12,819 nucleotides of DNA from Eubacteriales bacterium (lineage in GTDB: Bacteria > Bacillota > Clostridia > Peptostreptococcales > Anaerovoracaceae), in assembly GCA_028691625.1 (NCBI GenBank), contig JAQUYZ010000012.1, positions 1-12,819 on the forward strand, written 5' to 3'. Shown piece by piece: positions 6,832 to 12,819 of the stretch. The notes beneath the pieces were generated by a model. It was not told the DNA's origin. It worked only from the letters and a program-made list of their open reading frames with translations, and made no database searches. A program made the translations under genes and the position numbers. Position 1 is the stretch's first letter. Each line of letters opens with the position of its first letter.

Positions 6832-8621
6832 TAATTGACTGCCAGTACGTCAAGATACTGTTTCAATACAGCGGCTTCGCTCAGCAGGCGGTCAATTTTG
6901 TTTTCAACGGCTTTCACTTCATCCTGGTCGTAGTATTGATATTTTATTCGTATAGCATAGATAAAAACATTCAAAGACCGAAAGACGGCGACCTTGTAGA
7001 GTTCGTTGTTCTGCATCGGATGCGTAATATTTTTGTCAATATATTCAAGCTCTGACTTCAGCTTGTTGATCCCTGCTCCGCGATCGAAGCTTTTTTTCAG
7101 CTTTTTCAGTCTTGTTAACTGAAGCTCGTTCAAATTATTTAATTCTTTGATCTGGCCCTCCAGATTTAATTCTGTCAGTCTTTGCTTCCATTCAAGGTCG
7201 TTCAGTTGATTTTGAGTTAATATATCTTCTATCCGCCGGTCAATATCAGCTGTTTCTGCCAAATCCTCCTCAATCACCTTATCCATAGGTTTGTTAACGG
7301 CGCCTGAAATGGTAAGACCTCTTTCCGTTGCATTGATGTAGGTCCTGTCCGGATTTGCCAGAATGAAGTCTTCAAATATACCCTTCATGCCAAGAAAGGG
7401 CTTGTCTGTGTAGACGGTTTCTCCCAGGCTGTTCACAGTTTTGATATACTTGCTGTCGCTTTCATCGATTCCCTGATCCAACCACCAGCTCCCCCTGGCA
7501 TGAAGGCTGCCTTCCGTATAGCATAAGTCCTGGCCGATCAGGATTATCTTCGTAAATCCCAGTTTGACAGCCGCATCCATAGCGATATTCGCAATAGAAA
7601 ACCCGCTTGTTATCGTAAACCTGTCATGGTATAGTTTTTCATAAATATATTGGCCGGTATAATCGTTATCCATCAGCATTCTGATTTTACTGCCTTTATA
7701 TTGATCAAGGATTTCATGATACAATCTGTCGGAAAAAATCAAGGGAGCCGCGCCCGTATCGATATGACTGAAAACATTGAGCTCATGCTCACCCGGATCG
7801 ATTGCCATACGAAAGTGCGGGACAATACCGTTGCTGTCCAGTATCTTGACGGCGGATCCGACCGCCATGATGACCGCCTTGTCTTTTACCTGGTTTAAGA
7901 AATGCATATTATAGTTCAATGAAGGACCCGCCGAAACGATTATGATCGGCAGCCCGGCAAAACAATGACGAAATTTTGTTAAGGGCAATGCATTGTGCCT
8001 GAAATTTCTTGCTGTGTTTTCCGCCCATTGAAACGTGAACGTCTTTTCCGTCGCGGTATTGATCAGGCAGCTTTTTATTTTTAAAGTAACTCCCCGATGG
8101 ATAAAATGGTAGTAATCCGCATATAAGCTCCGATAAGACAGATTGTAAACGAATTCCATCTTCATGGAAATATTTGCATTGAAAAACTTCCAAAGCGTTT
8201 CAATGACGTCTTCCTTCTGCTGATTTATCAAAAAAGTAATCGGGCATTGATTGAGCAGGGATTCTATGTCGACAAAATTTAAAATCGCTTTGAAAAGATT
8301 CAAATCGGGTTCTATTACAACGATTTGTATTAATTGTTTAAAATGGGAAATTAGATCATTGTAACAATGCCACAGGCCTGCTCCGAATACCACAATCGTT
8401 TCAACACCTGGATCAGTCTTGGAAAACATCTCGAACGCTTCTCTGCCCGTATTATACAGACTGTGAATATAACATGCTTTCGCATCATATTCCACTTTTA
8501 TATTCAAGGGATCCATCACGGATACTTTGGAATCGAATCTTGGTTTATCTGATTGCAGGCAGTTGTAGATAAAAATTGATTTTTCCTTAAAGAAGCTTAA
8601 ATTTTTTTGGTATTGATCCAT
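6819..8621 (-). CDS. maf: Maf-family flagellin glycosyltransferase (DUF115 / MptE-like domain)
   Basis: A 600-residue cytoplasmic protein. Its central domain (about 215-440) has the DUF115 hallmarks: PIIIVSAGPSLNYN (225-238), AIDPGEHE (273-280), TSGFSIANIAMDAAVKLG (338-355) and IGQDLCYTEGSLHARG (362-377). These define the motility-associated factor family, which transfers nonulosonic acids such as pseudaminic acid to Ser/Thr of flagellin. An N-terminal domain (to about 200) has its own Rossmann-like stretch (IVVFGAGL, 76-83). The C-terminal 150 residues look helical and highly charged, as in other Maf proteins. No membrane segment is seen. It sits downstream of flagellin on the same strand and faces the sugar operon, which fits transfer of that sugar to that flagellin. 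GGAG at 8631-8634 (plus coordinates) is the likely ribosome site. No terminator is visible after its stop. Confidence 0.88.
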   Translation of the reverse strand: MDQYQKNLSFFKEKSIFIYNCLQSDKPRFDSKVSVMDPLNIKVEYDAKACYIHSLYNTGREAFEMFSKTDPGVETIVVFGAGLWHCYNDLISHFKQLIQIVVIEPDLNLFKAILNFVDIESLLNQCPITFLINQQKEDVIETLWKFFNANISMKMEFVYNLSYRSLYADYYHFIHRGVTLKIKSCLINTATEKTFTFQWAENTARNFRHNALPLTKFRHCFAGLPIIIVSAGPSLNYNMHFLNQVKDKAVIMAVGSAVKILDSNGIVPHFRMAIDPGEHELNVFSHIDTGAAPLIFSDRLYHEILDQYKGSKIRMLMDNDYTGQYIYEKLYHDRFTITSGFSIANIAMDAAVKLGFTKIILIGQDLCYTEGSLHARGSWWLDQGIDESDSKYIKTVNSLGETVYTDKPFLGMKGIFEDFILANPDRTYINATERGLTISGAVNKPMDKVIEEDLAETADIDRRIEDILTQNQLNDLEWKQRLTELNLEGQIKELNNLNELQLTRLKKLKKSFDRGAGINKLKSELEYIDKNITHPMQNNELYKVAVFRSLNVFIYAIRIKYQYYDQDEVKAVENKIDRLLSEAAVLKQYLDVLAVNYYRT

Positions 8622-8636
8622 ACAAATAATCTCCGT

Positions 8637-8891
8637 TCAGCTTATATAATCGCTAAGAAATGGTTTCAGCTCATATTCCAGCAGATCGTTGAATAACAGG
8701 TAATCCTTGTTCTCCAGGGATGAATTGATCACGTTTATGATATTGAAAAGCTCCGGCAAAGCGGATTGGTCGAGGCATCCGCTGATCCGGATCAACGCCT
8801 CTGTCAATGATTCAAATTGCCGCATCCCGGTTTTGATGTCAAATCCGAATAGCGACGTCTCAATTTCTTCTATTGACGTAATGAAATCCAT
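8637..8891 (-). CDS. Small acidic protein of unknown function between flagellin and maf
   Basis: An open frame of 84 residues with a good ribosome site (GCAGGA just upstream of the ATG at 8891), ending 15 bases before the maf start. I do not recognise the family. The sequence is rich in Leu, Ile, Glu and Asp, has no Cys pair or membrane segment, and looks mostly helical; the end is NDLLEYELKPFLSDYIS. Position suggests co-transcription with maf. Small helical proteins near flagellin are often secretion chaperones (FliS-like) or glycosylation helpers, but neither signature is seen here and this is only a possibility. The overlapping plus-strand open frame at 8707-9105 has no supporting signals and runs across the flagellin terminator, so the minus-strand reading is preferred. 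Confidence 0.7.
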   Translation of the reverse strand: MDFITSIEEIETSLFGFDIKTGMRQFESLTEALIRISGCLDQSALPELFNIINVINSSLENKDYLLFNDLLEYELKPFLSDYIS

Positions 8892-8953
8892 AGTATTCCT
8901 GCTTTCTTTCCGAAATTATAACCCGAATGATGCTATTATATCACTTCTGGAAA

Positions 8954-8983
8954 GCAAAAGCCACCCTTTCGGGTGGCTTTTGC
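8954..8983 (-). terminator. Intrinsic terminator after flagellin
   Basis: A perfect 13-base-pair inverted repeat (GCAAAAGCCACCC ... GGGTGGCTTTTGC) with a four-base loop lies 30 bases past the flagellin stop. In the minus direction the stem ends in GGCTTTTGCTTT, giving a T-rich tail, as expected for Rho-independent termination of the abundant flagellin message. The small gene and maf lie beyond it, so they need read-through or their own promoter. The symmetric stem could also act on the plus strand, though no plus-strand gene reaches it. Confidence 0.88.
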
Positions 8984-9013
8984 CGATGTGTAGATCTTAT
9001 GCCTTCTGTTATA

Positions 9014-10432
9014 TTATTGTAATAACTGAAGTACGCTTTGTGGCTGCTGATTGGCCTGTGCAAGCATTGCCTGAGCTGCCTGCGAAAGGATGTTGTTCTT
9101 TGTGAAGTCCATCATTTCCTTAGCCATATCAACGTCTCTGATTCGGGATTCGGATGCGCTCAAGTTCTCTGAAGTCGTTCCCAGATTGTTGATCGTGTGT
9201 TCCAGTCTGTTCTGGTAACCGCCGAGCTTGGCTCTTTCGCTGGAAACTGTCCTGATTGCGCTGTCCAAGGTAGTCATAGCAGCTTTTGCATTGGCCTGGG
9301 AGGTAACGTTGAGAGCGTTTACTCCGAGCGCGCTGGATCTCATGTCCTGCATGGAAACGCTCATTTCCTGGCCTGAGTTCGCACCGATCTGCAGTGCAAG
9401 TACACCGTTTCCGGTAATCGTTGCTGTCGCTAAGTTCGAGGCTGCAGTTGTGCTCATTACGCTTCCGTTGAACTGGAGTTCCATTCCCTTGTAGCTGCCG
9501 CCGGTAACCGTAATGGTATTACCGCGTGCGATATAGTTGGCGGCGATGGTTGCTTCAGAAATGGAAGCATCTTTTCCTAAGTTGGCTGGTGTCGCAAGCT
9601 GAGTAGCGATTGTAGCCGCTGTTGCGATATCCCCGTCGTCAGAAGTAATTGACAGTTCGGCGGCTGAGCCGACGTTGGTTGTCGTAATTGTAAGCGTGGT
9701 GTTGCTGGCGTTCTTTGTAGCTACAACTCCCAGTTTGTCGGAATTGGCATTGATCAAATCATAAAGGGCGACGGTGTCGGTGGTTGCTGTACCGGTAGCC
9801 GTATAGCTTAAAGAATATCCATTGATCGTAAATGTTTTAGCTCCCACGGTTGTGGCTACTGTGATTGCACCTGTTGTAGCTCCTGTGGCTGCGGCAGCGC
9901 TGACAATGGCGATCGATCCTGAACTGGCTGTTTCGCTGGTTCCGCCGGTTACATTGACCCAGTCGATCGCGTTTCCGCTGACTGTTTCAGTTGTAAAGGT
10001 TGTGCTGAGTCCGGCTCCGCCGTTCAGGAGTTTCTTTGTGTTGAATTCGGTTGTGTTGCCGATACGGTCGATTTCAGCTGTCAGCTGATCGATTTCCTTC
10101 TGCATTTCTGCACGGTCATCGGTAGTGTTGGTATCGTTGGATGACTGAACTGCCAGTTCTCTCATTCTCTGCAGGATGCTGTGAGTTTCACTTAATGCAC
10201 CTTCAGCCACGTTGATGAGTGAAATACCGTCGTTTGCATTGCTGGAAGCCTGGTCGAGACCTCTGATCTGGCTTCTCATTTTTTCACTGATCGCCAGTCC
10301 TGCTGCGTTGTCGCCGGCCCGGTTGATCTTAAGACCGGATGATAACTTTTCCAGTGACTTTGAAGTCGCTGAGTTGTTGGCTGTCAGCTTGTTGTAAGTG
10401 TTCATTGCTGCGATATTGTGATTAATTCTCAT
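9014..10432 (-). CDS. hag: Flagellin
   Basis: The filament protein, 472 residues, exported by the flagellar type III apparatus. The conserved N-terminal D0/D1 region (1-140) begins MRINHNIAAMNTYNKL and contains LEKLSSGLKINRAGDNAAGL (28-46). The conserved C-terminal part (about 385-472) has SAIRTVSSERAKLGGYQNRL, ASESRIRDVDMAKEM and the ending NQQPQSVLQLLQ. The middle (about 141-380) is variable, rich in Thr, Ser, Ala and Gly, and includes a stretch like the flagellin/hook IN motif (about 197-268, FTINGYSLSY then DLINANSDKLGVVATKN). It is the likely Ser/Thr glycosylation target of Maf. B. subtilis Hag has about 304 residues, so this one is long. A perfect AGGAGG (10441-10446) lies eight bases before the ATG. 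Expression appears controlled by a SigD promoter and CsrA. Confidence 0.97.
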   Translation of the reverse strand: MRINHNIAAMNTYNKLTANNSATSKSLEKLSSGLKINRAGDNAAGLAISEKMRSQIRGLDQASSNANDGISLINVAEGALSETHSILQRMRELAVQSSNDTNTTDDRAEMQKEIDQLTAEIDRIGNTTEFNTKKLLNGGAGLSTTFTTETVSGNAIDWVNVTGGTSETASSGSIAIVSAAAATGATTGAITVATTVGAKTFTINGYSLSYTATGTATTDTVALYDLINANSDKLGVVATKNASNTTLTITTTNVGSAAELSITSDDGDIATAATIATQLATPANLGKDASISEATIAANYIARGNTITVTGGSYKGMELQFNGSVMSTTAASNLATATITGNGVLALQIGANSGQEMSVSMQDMRSSALGVNALNVTSQANAKAAMTTLDSAIRTVSSERAKLGGYQNRLEHTINNLGTTSENLSASESRIRDVDMAKEMMDFTKNNILSQAAQAMLAQANQQPQSVLQLLQ

Positions 10433-10439
10433 TTTAGTT

Positions 10440-10474
10440 TCCTCCTTGAAACATTTTACCGAGATCCTTCTCGG
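10440..10474 (-). promoter_or_regulatory. Probable CsrA-binding sites in the flagellin leader (GGA-loop hairpin plus Shine-Dalgarno)
   Basis: In the minus-strand leader, CCGAGA-AGGA-TCTCGG (10474-10459) forms a six-base-pair hairpin with GGA exposed in a four-base loop, the classic CsrA target. About 22 bases downstream, CAAGGAGGA (10448-10440) is the ribosome site and contains two more GGA motifs. A pair of sites, one upstream and one over the Shine-Dalgarno, is how CsrA represses hag translation in B. subtilis. The csrA and fliW genes lie directly upstream, which supports the call; binding itself is inferred. Confidence 0.72.
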
Positions 10475-10491
10475 CTAGTACTATAGATTTT

Positions 10492-10520
10492 TGATTTTCT
10501 CCCGTACGCTGAGAAAATCA
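10492..10520 (-). promoter_or_regulatory. Leader stem-loop in the flagellin 5' untranslated region
   Basis: TGATTTTCTC and GAGAAAATCA form a perfect ten-base-pair stem around a nine-base loop about 25 bases after the predicted transcription start. On the minus transcript it is followed by A-rich sequence, so it is a leader hairpin rather than a terminator. It could protect the 5' end of the message. Read on the plus strand the stem is followed by five T residues and would resemble a weak terminator, but no plus-strand gene lies just before it. Confidence 0.55.
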
Positions 10521-10551
10521 TTTTTGACAAAGCTTTATTGCTTCGAGATAT

Positions 10552-10578
10552 ATATCGGCAAAGGCCGTATATACTTTA
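10552..10578 (-). promoter_or_regulatory. SigD (sigma-28) promoter of flagellin
   Basis: On the minus strand TAAA (10578-10575) is separated by exactly 15 bases from GCCGATAT (10559-10552). This matches the flagellar sigma-28/SigD consensus TAAA-N15-GCCGATAT as well as it can. The -35 box begins two bases beyond the csrA stop codon. Transcription should start near 10545, giving a leader of about 112 bases before the flagellin ATG. Confidence 0.9.
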
Positions 10579-10579
10579 G

Positions 10580-10828
10580 TTATTTATCATCAATAATTTT
10601 TTTATTTTTGATTAAATCGGCAATATTTTTAAACCCAGCCTGCTCAACCTTTTCGTTGGAAGCGATGTTGGCTTCGATTGTCTCGATTAGCTCCTCGCGA
10701 ACCACCTTGACTTCCTTCGGAGCGTCGATCCCGATGGCAACCTTGTCGCTGGAAAGGGAAGAGATGGTGATCTTGATATTATCTGAAATCACAATGGATT
10801 CACCGGCTTTTCTACTGATTATTAACAT
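10580..10828 (-). CDS. csrA: Carbon storage / flagellin translation regulator CsrA
   Basis: An 82-residue RNA-binding protein starting MLIISRKAGESIVISDNIKI, with IDAPKEVKVVREEL (34-47), where the conserved Arg of the RNA-binding surface (Arg44) is present. The dimer binds GGA motifs in RNA; in Firmicutes its main target is the flagellin leader, where it blocks ribosome binding. The C-terminal extension after residue 55 is longer than in enterobacterial CsrA and fits Firmicute proteins, where it helps FliW antagonism. Its ATG overlaps the fliW stop by one base (TGATG), so the two are translationally coupled. The flagellin gene follows, with matching GGA sites in its leader. Confidence 0.95.
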   Translation of the reverse strand: MLIISRKAGESIVISDNIKITISSLSSDKVAIGIDAPKEVKVVREELIETIEANIASNEKVEQAGFKNIADLIKNKKIIDDK

Positions 10829-11274
10829 CAGGCACCTGCCTTTCCATCCTTTTGAAAAGGCTGATACTTTACTTTATAGTCCGGATTCTGCAATATGACT
10901 TGTCGTGCCTTTCCCGTTTTCGGATTTAATACAACAGGACTTTTCACATTGATCGAAAGCTCCTCGATGGTGGAAGGAACACTGGCAATAACCAGAAAAA
11001 TCAGATCATCGATGTTGTCAACCTGGCAGGCAGCCATATCCTCTTTCGACAGCACCGGCTGATAATCCGGGTACAGATCCCAGGGCTCAAACACCAGAAA
11101 ACATGGGATTAGGTGATCGATGGACTGCAGGTATAGAAAAGAAACATCCTCAAAAGCCTGTTCAAAGATTGCAAAGTTTTTATCCTCCTCAAATCCGTAT
11201 ACTCCGTCGGAGAATTCGTATACCGCATCATTCTCAACCTGAATGACACCAAAATCTCTTGTGTTGATTTTCAT
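10828..11274 (-). CDS. fliW: Flagellar assembly factor FliW
   Basis: A 148-residue cytoplasmic protein with family features MKINTRDFGVIQVENDAVYEF at the start (split here as MKINTRDFG and VYEFSDGVYGFEE, 18-30), FAIFEQ (34-39), PCFLVFEPWDLYPDY (57-71) and a later VKSPVVLNPKTGKARQ. FliW binds free flagellin. When flagellin is exported, released FliW binds CsrA and lifts repression of flagellin translation. Gene order yviE-fliW-csrA-flagellin is that of B. subtilis. GGAGG (11284-11288) begins within three bases of the preceding stop, nine bases before the ATG. The length is typical. Confidence 0.95.
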   Translation of the reverse strand: MKINTRDFGVIQVENDAVYEFSDGVYGFEEDKNFAIFEQAFEDVSFLYLQSIDHLIPCFLVFEPWDLYPDYQPVLSKEDMAACQVDNIDDLIFLVIASVPSTIEELSINVKSPVVLNPKTGKARQVILQNPDYKVKYQPFQKDGKAGA

Positions 11275-11288
11275 GAGTTACAGCCTCC

Positions 11289-11897
11289 TTACGCTTTGAC
11301 GTCAAAGTTTGATTTGCCGTCAAAGACCTGATTGAAATCCTCCGGCGGGACGTAATTCGGATCAGCACTTTTCGGAATATACAGAGGCCCGCCGACATAC
11401 TTGATAATCACTTTTGGCCGTTCAACGACTTTTAACTCTAAATCCGGCGGAAGAAAACTTGTGTCTAGGTTATCTACGCTCGGAAGACCGCCGGCTAGCT
11501 GACTCATATCAAAATTGATCTGCATGCTTTCAAATTTAAATGCGGAAGCTTTCGCTGGAGTCTGCGGTATACTATCGATGATATTGTCGATCCCCCTGCT
11601 GATCTGGTTATATTTCAATGCATTTGTTCTTTGACTTTCCATCTGAACATTCATGCTGATGTTTCCATTGCCGGAATACTGAGCGGTCGCTGTATAGGAG
11701 AGATTGTTCCAGTCACCAGGGGGGCCGGGTTCAAACGTATCCGTCAGTGAAATATTGATCGGACTGCTTTGAATCGTCATCCTGTTATCCTGCTGTGATA
11801 TGCGCAGACTTGCTGACTGCGATGCCGTATGCGTCGTTCTTTTTTCGACATATTCGATTGAAATCGGTACAGTCTCAATTGTAATGAGCGGCTTCAT
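11289..11897 (-). CDS. yviE: DUF6470 / YviE-like protein of the flagellar locus
   Basis: A 202-residue protein of unknown biochemical function, placed between flgL and fliW exactly as yviE is in B. subtilis. Visible features are an opening MKPLITIETVPISIEYVEKR, a Ser/Thr/Gln-rich middle (ISQQDNRMTIQSSPINISL), GDWNNLSYTATAQYSGNGNI, and a C-terminal part with ELKVVERPKVIIKYVGGPLYIP. It has no signal peptide or membrane segment. Composition suggests a beta-rich protein. The family call rests on synteny plus general resemblance. The ATG at 11897 is chosen because GGGAGG lies eight bases upstream; an in-frame GTG at 11906 falls inside that ribosome site. The gap to flgL is 51 bases with nothing recognised in it. 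Confidence 0.78.
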   Translation of the reverse strand: MKPLITIETVPISIEYVEKRTTHTASQSASLRISQQDNRMTIQSSPINISLTDTFEPGPPGDWNNLSYTATAQYSGNGNISMNVQMESQRTNALKYNQISRGIDNIIDSIPQTPAKASAFKFESMQINFDMSQLAGGLPSVDNLDTSFLPPDLELKVVERPKVIIKYVGGPLYIPKSADPNYVPPEDFNQVFDGKSNFDVKA

Positions 11898-11948
11898 GAA
11901 AATCACCTCCCTTGTATTAAATTTGTCGTTAGCTCGCTTCGCTATATT

Positions 11949-12819
11949 TTAAGACATAAAGTCAAAGATTGACGGCTGAATAATTTTCGTTCCCATTTGC
12001 AGTGCTGCGTTGTAAGCAACCTCCTGAGATTTGAATCTAATGATCGTACTGGCGGGGTCAGCACCTTCCACATTCACCTGGTTCTCCTGCAAATCCAGCG
12101 TCCGGGTTTCGAAACGATCTGCCATAAACTCAAGATAGGAGTTCCTGGATCCTACTTCGGTCATGTTATAAATGATTTCCTTCGCAGCTTCGTTCAACTT
12201 TCCGCTCAGCTCATTGACAACACTTGTGCTATAACTGCCGGATTCCAGCTCTGTGGCGATCTGACCCAACAGGTCGTAGAGATTGTTGGAAACCACTGTA
12301 TTGTCCTCCAGGGTTGTTGTTCCGCTGCCGACGACATTAATTCCGGGTATGGAATATTGGAAAACAGAACCTCGGTCCACATCGGTACCATTCATCCTGA
12401 GCCCCAGTCCGATGTCCACATACATGGAATCCTTACGGTAATCGTTAAGAGTATCCATTTCCGTTGCAATGTTCGTGCTAAGAAGGATGCCGTTATATTC
12501 AAGCTTTCCGTTTGCGTCCAAGGTGAATGGTGCCTCATCCGTATTGGAACCTCCAAAATAGTACACGTCTGAGGCCTGCGAATTGAGCGACTGCAGCAGC
12601 TGATTCTGAATACTCCGGAGCTCGGTCGCAACGATTTTTCGTTCGTCTCCGCTTGAAGTCCCTGTGCTGCCGATCATGATCTTAACCTTTGCTTCCTGAA
12701 TCAGTTCCTCCATATGGGACAAAGTGGATTCGGTGTTGGTCACAGAAGACTGGGCATGCTTGATGTTGGCCTGATACCCCTCTGTCCTGCTCAGATCTCT
12801 TCTGATCTGACAAGCCTTG
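11949..12819 (-). CDS. flgL: Flagellar hook-associated protein 3 (hook-filament junction), 5' end missing
   Basis: The frame stays open to the right edge, so about 290 C-terminal residues are seen and roughly the first 45-50 are missing. Just inside the edge RRDLSRTEGYQANIKHAQ matches the FlgL D1 helix. Then come TNTESTLSHMEELIQEAKV, ATELRSIQNQLLQSLNSQ and VYYFGGSNTDEAPF, the family's FGGxxTxxxPF signature, followed by a variable middle and a helical C-terminus (YLEFMADRFETRTLDLQENQ, AYNAALQMGTKIIQPSIFDF). FlgL is exported and joins FlgK to the first flagellin ring. The GTG at 12743 is internal, not the true start. No promoter is in view; it is probably read from flgM/flgK upstream. Confidence 0.92.
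   Translation of the reverse strand, partial: KACQIRRDLSRTEGYQANIKHAQSSVTNTESTLSHMEELIQEAKVKIMIGSTGTSSGDERKIVATELRSIQNQLLQSLNSQASDVYYFGGSNTDEAPFTLDANGKLEYNGILLSTNIATEMDTLNDYRKDSMYVDIGLGLRMNGTDVDRGSVFQYSIPGINVVGSGTTTLEDNTVVSNNLYDLLGQIATELESGSYSTSVVNELSGKLNEAAKEIIYNMTEVGSRNSYLEFMADRFETRTLDLQENQVNVEGADPASTIIRFKSQEVAYNAALQMGTKIIQPSIFDFMS

Noticed and set aside
8915..8940. Two TATAAT-like boxes on the minus strand before the small gene, as a possible SigA promoter
   Set aside because: No convincing TTGACA-like element lies about 17 bases upstream of either; the region is AT-rich by chance as far as can be seen.
8707..9105. Plus-strand open frame of 132 codons across the flagellin end
   Set aside because: It runs through the flagellin terminator and opposes both flagellin and the small minus-strand gene; no start signals.
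9822..10088. Hydrophobic-looking plus-strand frame (88 codons) resembling a membrane peptide
   Set aside because: It is the antisense of the Thr/Ala/Val-rich flagellin middle, whose codons read backwards give Val/Ala/Pro runs.
10491..10898. Plus-strand open frame of 135 codons opposite csrA and the flagellin leader
   Set aside because: It crosses the SigD promoter and is antisense to csrA and the end of fliW; it is a by-product of their codon pattern.
11997..12572. Plus-strand open frame of 191 codons opposite flgL
   Set aside because: It lies wholly antisense to a clear FlgL coding frame, has no ribosome site and its product resembles no family I know.
1..12819. Search for tRNA, rRNA, CRISPR repeats, transposases, attachment sites or phage genes
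   Set aside because: None was seen; almost the whole window is accounted for by the genes listed, and no non-coding gap exceeds about 150 bases.

Overview
The window looks like chromosomal DNA of a motile low-to-mid GC Firmicute, probably a member of the Clostridia. The evidence is strong AGGAGG-type ribosome binding sites throughout, and a minus-strand gene order flgL - yviE-like (DUF6470) - fliW - csrA - flagellin that matches the late-flagellar locus of Bacillus subtilis and related Firmicutes. The species cannot be named from the sequence alone. No rRNA, tRNA, CRISPR array, insertion sequence or phage gene was seen.

Left part (1-6831, plus strand): a tightly packed operon for a flagellar nonulosonic (pseudaminic-type) sugar. 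In order it holds the 3' end of a cytidylyltransferase-like gene, a PtmA-like short-chain dehydrogenase, a PseG-like protein, an NAD-dependent epimerase/dehydratase-like protein, a left-handed beta-helix acyltransferase, a WbqC-family protein, a pseudaminic acid synthase (PseI) and a PLP aminotransferase (PseC). Genes overlap or sit within about 40 bases of each other. Two members look catalytically altered. The PseG-like protein has Asn where PseG has its catalytic His, and the second dehydrogenase has Phe-x-x-x-Glu where the family has Tyr-x-x-x-Lys. PseC carries about 30 extra residues. No pseB and no GNAT-type pseH are in the window.

Right part (12819-6819, minus strand): flgL (5' end off the window), a DUF6470/YviE-like gene, fliW, csrA, flagellin, a small unknown gene (84 aa) and a large Maf/DUF115 glycosyltransferase. 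A near-perfect SigD (sigma-28) promoter lies just after the csrA stop and drives flagellin. The flagellin leader has a hairpin presenting a GGA in its loop plus a GGA-rich Shine-Dalgarno site, the arrangement expected for CsrA repression relieved by FliW. A strong intrinsic terminator follows flagellin. The maf gene ends convergently with pseC, overlapping it by 13 bases.

Working model: the plus-strand operon makes a CMP-activated pseudaminic-like sugar, the Maf protein transfers it to Ser/Thr of the flagellin, and FliW-CsrA couples flagellin translation to secretion. The sugar made may be a non-standard variant, because several pathway proteins depart from the textbook set.
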